A program made the translations under genes and the position numbers. The notes below the pieces were generated by a model, which did no database searches, was not told the origin of the DNA, and was given only the letters and a program-made list of their open reading frames with translations. Below are positions 58,727 through 64,000 of a stretch of 64,000 nt of DNA, one piece after another. Numbering within the stretch: position 1 is the stretch's first letter; the number at the start of each line of letters is the position of its first letter. Source of the stretch: Bombardia bombarda (lineage: Eukaryota > Ascomycota > Sordariomycetes > Sordariales > Lasiosphaeriaceae); assembly GCA_030512295.1 (NCBI GenBank), contig JAULSR010000002.1, forward strand, positions 3,162,001 through 3,226,000, given 5' to 3'.

Positions 58727-59354
58727 CGTCTGCCACTGGAGGCTTTTGGTGCTGCTCCGGAATTGGACTGCTTTCAACCCCCTACCACCCCGTGTAAGCC
58801 AGTTGGTATATCGAGTAGATATATTAGGTACATGGGGTTGAGAAGGAGCGAGTGAGTGTGAAGTATCTCAGCAACTTACCTTTTCTGTGGAATTCCCACC
58901 CTTGACTTGTCCGTTGGTCTGTAGGACTTTGCTTCCAGTCGGCTGCTTAGGGCCATCTTCCTTACTGTCAGTGCTGCCTCGACCGTTGTCCTTCTTCTGG
59001 TCGATCTTTTCTTTCCCTTTCCCATCCACAGAAACGACAGTCGCATCAATTTGCTTGTCCGTTACTGCACCGCCACCAACATTGCCAGTTTGAACCTGGC
59101 TAACATTGGAAATCGCAGGGTCGATCACTGGCACTGGCACTGGCTCCGAAGCTGACGCTTTCGACCGCGAAAACACACCAAGCCGCTTCTTTTCCTTCTT
59201 CTTCTCCCCTCCTTCAATTTTCTGAAAAACAAAGTCAGCCGAATACTCTCGTTCAAAGTGAACAACAATACATCTATCCACTCACATTTTCCCCCTTTTC
59301 TTTCCCCCCATCCTCCGCCTTAGGTTGTTCCCGACGATGAAACCACGAAGGCAT
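54877..59354 (-). CDS. NLR-type STAND protein: poly-Asn, Goodbye-like, NACHT, ankyrin
   Basis: Fungal NLR-like signal-transduction NTPase, a class linked to non-self recognition and regulated cell death. Six exons (minus strand): 59286-59354, 58880-59221, 58275-58751, 58079-58210, 57763-57988, 54877-57671; about 1346 aa. All donors are GTGAGT or GTAAGT. Residues 1-137 are charged and disordered; 147-182 are 36 Asn; about 190-415 is a helical region resembling the fungal STAND N-terminal (Goodbye) domain; NACHT has Walker A GDMGLGKT (about 469-476), Walker B VFIVLDGLDEC (about 565-575) and ISSRHDEE. A winged-helix-like LTVEELAYAV and VHQSLKE segment follows, then several degenerate ankyrin repeats (TVFHMAARSGRTEVFLELI). 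Key NTPase residues are intact. The exon 3 acceptor is the least certain border. Ligand and effector partner unknown. Confidence 0.87.
58041..58062. repeat. (CTTT)n microsatellite in an NLR intron
   Basis: About five CTTT units on the plus strand within intron 57989-58078 of the NLR gene. Confidence 0.85.
58617..58724 (-). repeat. Coding (AAC)36 microsatellite, poly-asparagine tract
   Basis: 108 bp of GTT on the plus strand, read as 35 AAC plus one AAT codon in exon 3 of the NLR gene. The near-pure codon choice shows slippage-driven expansion rather than selection on codon use. Length is likely variable between strains. Confidence 0.93.
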
Positions 59355-60102
59355 GGTATTTACCGTAGACAAGAAGTACGAAAATAGTATTAAAAGAAAA
59401 CTGCAGTTTAGTTCTTTTATTTTCTCGCAAGGAGTCTGTCATCCATCGTGGCCTTCAGTTATAGCTATACTTATTGAACCCCGTCTGTCTGATGGGGCTA
59501 AATCAAGCGCTATCATCATCATGGCCGGCGGTTGGGTGGCACAGTCGTTCCAAGTTCCAACACCCCAGCACATCGCGAAACAGTCTGGCCCCCCCTGTAA
59601 CTAGGCATCTTGGCGGAGGAATGGTAGCGTCTCTTCGTACTTTGTCTAGAGATTAGTGGTGCTTTTGTCATGTGCATAAATATCAAGGTTTATGCTCGGT
59701 CTTAGTTAGATTCACACGGGCGCCAGAGCATGATATGATATTGTAAATCGTTACCTCGTTCCAGTCCCATCCATGTTTTCTACTCATCCTTGACAAAGTA
59801 AATATATCACATCCACACCAAACACCTGCATACAACACACAAAATCATCATCACGCAATACGCATATATTATTTGATGTACCAATACGCATGAAAAGGAC
59901 CAACAAACTAGACTGTCCGGCATGTATATCTAGCAGCTTGACTAGCCCCTTCATACCAATTACTAGAAAACCGTAGGTGAATACTTTTCTCTCTCAGCAA
60001 GAGAAAACACCACCCACAACCGAATCAGAACACTGCGTGTGACAAAACACATCCATTGTCACCTCAATGAGCGGCACCAACCCCCGCGAGCGGCACGGGA
60101 AT
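59355..60102. other. Intergenic: NLR promoter and beta-tubulin 3' UTR
   Basis: 748 bp between two minus-strand genes. The left side should carry the NLR promoter, the right side the beta-tubulin 3' UTR. No gene seen. Confidence 0.6.
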
Positions 60103-61994
60103 CTACTCCTCGCCGTCGTGGGCAACCTCTTCCTCCTCATATTCCTCCTCATCAACACCAGCATCCTGGTATTGCTGGTACTCCGAGACCAGATCGTTCA
60201 TGTTGGACTCAGCCTCAGTAAACTCCATCTCGTCCATACCCTCGCCAGTGTACCAATGCAAGAAAGCCTTGCGCCTGAACATGGCAGTGAACTGCTCGCC
60301 AATGCGCTTGAACAGCTCCTGGATGGCGGTCGAGTTTCCGACGAAGGTGGACGACATCTTGAGGCCGCGGGGAGGGATGGAGCACAGAGCGGTCTGCACA
60401 TTGTTGGGGATCCACTCGACGAAGTAGGACGAGTTCTTGTTCTGAACATTGCGCATCTGGTCCTCGACCTCCTTCATGGAGACCTTGCCACGGCTAAAAG
60501 ATAGTTAGCACGAAAGTATAAACACACAGGAGAGGGAGAACAGTAAAATTGTAAAACATACAAGATGGCAGAGCAGGTCAGGTAACGACCGTTACGGAAG
60601 TCAGAAGCAGCCATCATGTTCTTGGGGTCAAACATCTGCTGGGTCAACTCAGGAACCGAGACGGCACGGAAAGAGTACGCGCCGCGGCTCGTGAGAGGAG
60701 CGAATCCAACCATGAAGAAATGGAGACGCGGGAAGGGGACCATGTTGACCGCGAGCTTGCGGAGATCCGAGTTGAGCTGGCCAGGGAAACGCAGCGAGAC
60801 GGTAACGCCGGACATAACGGCCGAAACGAGGTGGTTAAGGTCGCCGTACGAAGGGTTGGACAGCTTAAGGGTGCGCAAGCAGATATCGTAGAGAGCCTCG
60901 TTGTCGATGCAGAAGGTCTCGTCAGAGTTCTCGACAAGCTGGTGGATCGACAGGGTGGCATTGTAGGGCTCAACAACGGTATCCGAGACCTTGGGGGAAG
61001 GCACAACGGAGAAGGTGGCCATCATGCGGTCGGGGAACTCCTCGCGGATCTTGGAGATCAGGAGTGTACCCATACCGGCACCGGTACCACCACCGAGGGA
61101 GTGGGTGATCTGGAAACCCTGGAGGCAGTCGCAGCCCTCGGCCTCGCGACGGACGACGTCGAGGACCTGGTCGACGAGCTCGGCACCCTCAGTGTAATGA
61201 CCCTTGGCCCAGTTGTTGCCGGCACCGGATTGACCGAAGACGAAGTTGTCGGGGCGGAAGAGCTGGCCGAAGGGACCGGAAAGGACCGCGTCCATGGTAC
61301 CGGGCTCCAAATCGACGAGGACGGCACGGGGAACGTACTTGTTGCCGGAAGCCTGCAGGACAAGACAATGTTGGCAACCGAGCCTACTCGGAGCGCACCG
61401 GCCAAGGCCAAAGGAAGGGAATATATGTGACTGACCTCGTTGAAGTAGACGTTCATGCGCTCGAGCTGGAGCTCAGAGGTTCCATTGTACACACCGTTGC
61501 TGTCGAGGCCATGCTCGCCAGAAATGGTCTGCCTAGAGTAGGTGTCAATTTCGATTCCATCCCAACCAAGGGAGGGTGGCAGATTGGCGCCGAACGGGAA
61601 CAGGAAGAGGAATAGGAACGCACCAGAATGCGGCACCAATTTGGTTGCCCTGAGGAAAATTGTGAGCCACTCCTGTCGAATCAATCGCCCGACCGAGACG
61701 GGATCGCTCGACTTACGCATTGGCCGGTCTGAAGATGAACCTGTACGCGAGAAGAATTCTAGTTAGTAACAGAGTCTTGCCACACGATCGGTCGTCGCCT
61801 TTTTCGCGACGACGTGATAGCTGAAGCTGGTGGACACGGTCACGGTCGGCACCAGAGCAGTAGGCTGCCGTTCGATGGCGGGAGTGGGGTAGAGGCAGAG
61901 ATCAGGGGTCAGAATCCAATCTGTGATTCTGTGGGATCGCGGTCGCAGGAAAGAATGGCAGCGGGCGGGGGGTTAGACTCACAATCTCACGCAT
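60103..61994 (-). CDS. tub2: Beta-tubulin
   Basis: Structural subunit of microtubules, binding GTP and pairing with alpha-tubulin. Six exons (minus strand): 61983-61994, 61717-61740, 61624-61649, 61436-61532, 60562-61352, 60103-60493; 446 aa, the standard length. The 12-, 24- and 26-nt first exons (MREI, VHLQTGQC, GNQIGAAFW) are the classic filamentous-ascomycete arrangement. The GTP-binding GGGTGAGMG motif is at 140-148. Benzimidazole-relevant residues are wild type: His6, Phe167, Glu198, Phe200. The C-terminal tail is acidic (DEEEYEEEE). At residues 75-79 it reads AVLSG where many fungal homologues have AVRAG. Confidence 0.98.
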
Positions 61995-63697
61995 TTTGTC
62001 GGTATGTGACGCTGGTCAGGGACTCGATAGAGAGCTACAAGAAGTCGGGAGAGCAAAGATGTGGTGGTTGATGTCGGCGGAGAGAGTCTCAAAACTGGGA
62101 TGTGGTGTTAGGAAAGGAGATTTGTTGATTTTTGGGGCGAGAAATTGGGTGGGAACGGAAAGCTGTTCACCGCTGCTGCTGCTGCCGCTCCAGTGGGGAT
62201 CAGGCACCAGCAATCGACCAATCGTGAAAGGGAGAGGAGCAGAGGCGGCCAGAGACGACCGGGGTCTTGTTGGTCCCTGCGCTCTCGCTTGTTTACCCGC
62301 CATGCTCGAACAGGCCAGAGCGCGACGTGCTAAGCTCGATTGGACCAGGTCATCGATTTCGATGTGGGGTAGCTCCGCCTGACATTCAATTGCCTGACTG
62401 CCTGACTGGTGATTGCCTGACGACCTGCGTTTGATTGTCCAAGATGGGACGGGGAGACGGCAGAGAAGAGCAGGAGATAACCTGACGCTGGTATGGTTAA
62501 CTGATACCTACGCATGAATTCAAAGTCAAGTTCTTGTAGGTAAGCATCATTCTAGGTACGATTAGTGTAGAGCCGTACCCTGCTTTGTATCCCGTACCAG
62601 GGAACCGTCTACGCTAGGATTTAACCTCAGATTCTCGGGCGACGTCGTGCGACGGCAAATGGATCTTTACATGTCAAGCTGTCTACATTCCAAGCATTGC
62701 ACCGTGCCTGTCCTGATTATGCGTTTGCTCAATAATTGCAAGAGTATGATGTTGCTTCTATCATATCCCAACGGTAACCCAGCTCAAAGGTACTACCGTC
62801 ACCAGAAAATAATCAGAAGCAACGTGCACCCGTGGCAAAAGACAACACACCAAGCCTGCCACCAGCCATCATAAGTGCCTAGGCAACGAAGAACAAGCCG
62901 CCATTATCATCATCTCATCTGCAGAGAGAGCATAGAAAAGTAAAACCAATACATCAGTTATACACATGCATGTATATCCTCTCGCTAATCCGCTCTCAGC
63001 AACAACAACGCCCACGCAATGAAAACAAGACAAATGAACAAGTGTATGTATGTATATGTGTGTGTGTCATCATTATCACAAAGTGTGCTATCTTCCTCTT
63101 ATTCCTTAGAAAAAGACGTAAATAAATAAGGTAGTAGTAAAAAAAGGGGAAAAGGAGCCGCCCCGGCCCGCCTGTTGACGTTACACAAGTCGTAGCAACA
63201 GTTAATAAAAAAAGAAAAAAGACAAGAAAGAAAAGTAAGGAAAAGAAAAAGACCCATTGCCACTTTATTTTCCCGTTTGCAAAAACCCTTTTTGCTCTTG
63301 GTAATAATCCCTCAAGTATCCCTGGTCCCATTCACCCATTCATCTTTGTTCTCTCTCTCCTCTTCTCAGTTCCCCCTGTCCTCCTTATTTTTTCTCTCTT
63401 ACAGCTCTCCTCCTCTCCCATGCATGTAGTAGTAGTAGTAGTAGTAGTAGTAATAGGTAATTTTTGCTGTTTGTTATTGCGTTTCCGTGTCTCTTCCCTA
63501 TGCAACCATGACATCGTCTTCTTTTTGTTTTGGTGTGGCTGAAATTGAATATTCATACATATACAGTAGTAGGGGATATATTTATATGAACGCGAATGAA
63601 TGGAAGAAAAGAGAAAGAAAAAGTAAAAACCCGCAATCCGTAGTTTAATATCGGAATTTACATAAGAAAAAGTGTAAGCAAAGGGGCATTATCTAGT
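61995..63697. other. Intergenic: beta-tubulin promoter and 3' UTR of the right-edge gene
   Basis: 1.7 kb with no supported gene. The left part holds the beta-tubulin promoter and leader; the right part (from about 63000) is AT- and pyrimidine-rich, fits the 3' UTR of the minus-strand gene at the edge, and contains a TAG microsatellite. Confidence 0.6.
63427..63452. repeat. (TAG)n microsatellite
   Basis: About eight TAG units in the probable 3' UTR of the right-edge gene. Confidence 0.9.
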
Positions 63698-64000
63698 CTA
63701 GTTGACCGTCATCATCTGCATCCGTGGCGAGTCCACCGAGTTTTTGCTCAAGACCGAGTTGGTACTATGGCTCTTGGGCAATCTCCTCGGCGGGCTGGCG
63801 GCAGGGTCGGTGAATACACGCGTAAAGGCCGGGCTGCCATCGTGGTTGTGGCGAACGTGCCGTTCCCGTCGTGGCGTCCCGGCAGGACTCTGGGTAAGGA
63901 GCTCGGCTCTGCGGACCGCGTCCGAGAGAGAGTCTCGTAAATGGCTGGCTCGTTTTACCAATTCGTGCAAGCTATTGGTATCAAAAAATAGCTTTGAGTC
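63698..64000 (-). CDS. C-terminal end of an unrecognised protein (partial at right edge)
   Basis: Open from the window edge to stop 63698-63700, about 100 residues. The first part (DTNSLHELVKRASHLRDSL, then DAVRRAELL) looks helical and could be the end of a coiled coil. The rest is Ser/Pro/Arg-rich and probably disordered, with two matches to the [S/T]-P-x-[K/R] consensus (TPRR, SPPR) seen in cyclin-dependent-kinase substrates. The family is not recognised from this piece; the bulk of the protein lies outside the window. Coding status is supported by GC-rich codon thirds and the open frame to the edge. Confidence 0.65.
   Translation of the reverse strand, partial: DSKLFFDTNSLHELVKRASHLRDSLSDAVRRAELLTQSPAGTPRRERHVRHNHDGSPAFTRVFTDPAASPPRRLPKSHSTNSVLSKNSVDSPRMQMMTVN

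Overview
The window comes from a filamentous ascomycete (Pezizomycotina, most likely a Sordariomycete). The evidence is the short spliceosomal introns (54-146 nt) with GTRNGT-type donors, a six-exon beta-tubulin gene split after codons for MREI, a Goodbye-like/NACHT/ankyrin NLR, and two 'TGTAAG...CTTACA' solo LTRs. The gene-rich parts are GC-rich. No bacterial-type features, rRNA or tRNA genes were found.

Layout. 1-2154 (-): long-chain acyl-CoA synthetase, cut by the left edge just before its stop. 4115-9175 (-): full-size ABCA-type transporter. 10665-11933 (+): PEX14, divergent from the transporter. 13518-15114 (+): alpha/beta-hydrolase of the hormone-sensitive-lipase type, with three one-base frame breaks. 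15580-17217 (+): FAD-linked DHCR24-like reductase. 18176-24618 (+): MLP1/TPR nuclear-basket protein. 25449-26269 (-): EEF1A-KMT4/METTL13-like methyltransferase. From 26.4 to 53.7 kb there is one credible gene, a bZIP transcription factor (45228-46229, +), isolated by about 19 kb upstream and 7.5 kb downstream of apparently non-coding DNA. That DNA holds two solo LTRs (34664-34889, 34968-35187), a MITE-like inverted repeat (51720-51925) and many microsatellites. 53691-54591 (+): CIA30-family protein. 54877-59354 (-): six-exon NLR-type STAND protein with a 36-residue asparagine tract. 60103-61994 (-): beta-tubulin. 63698-64000 (-): C-terminal end of an unrecognised protein, cut by the right edge.

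How the genes relate. The first 17 kb is loosely lipid- and peroxisome-themed (acyl-CoA synthetase, ABCA lipid transporter, PEX14, esterase, sterol-reductase-like flavoprotein). This looks like neighbourhood rather than an operon-like cluster: strands alternate and each gene has its own promoter space. The rest is housekeeping (nuclear pore, translation-factor methylation, tubulin, complex I assembly family) around a regulatory bZIP gene and an NLR.

Cautions. Four single-base frame breaks (three in the esterase, one in the bZIP) all look like a missing base in a C or G run, which fits homopolymer under-calling better than gene decay. Exon borders were placed by eye from splice motifs, frame and family similarity.
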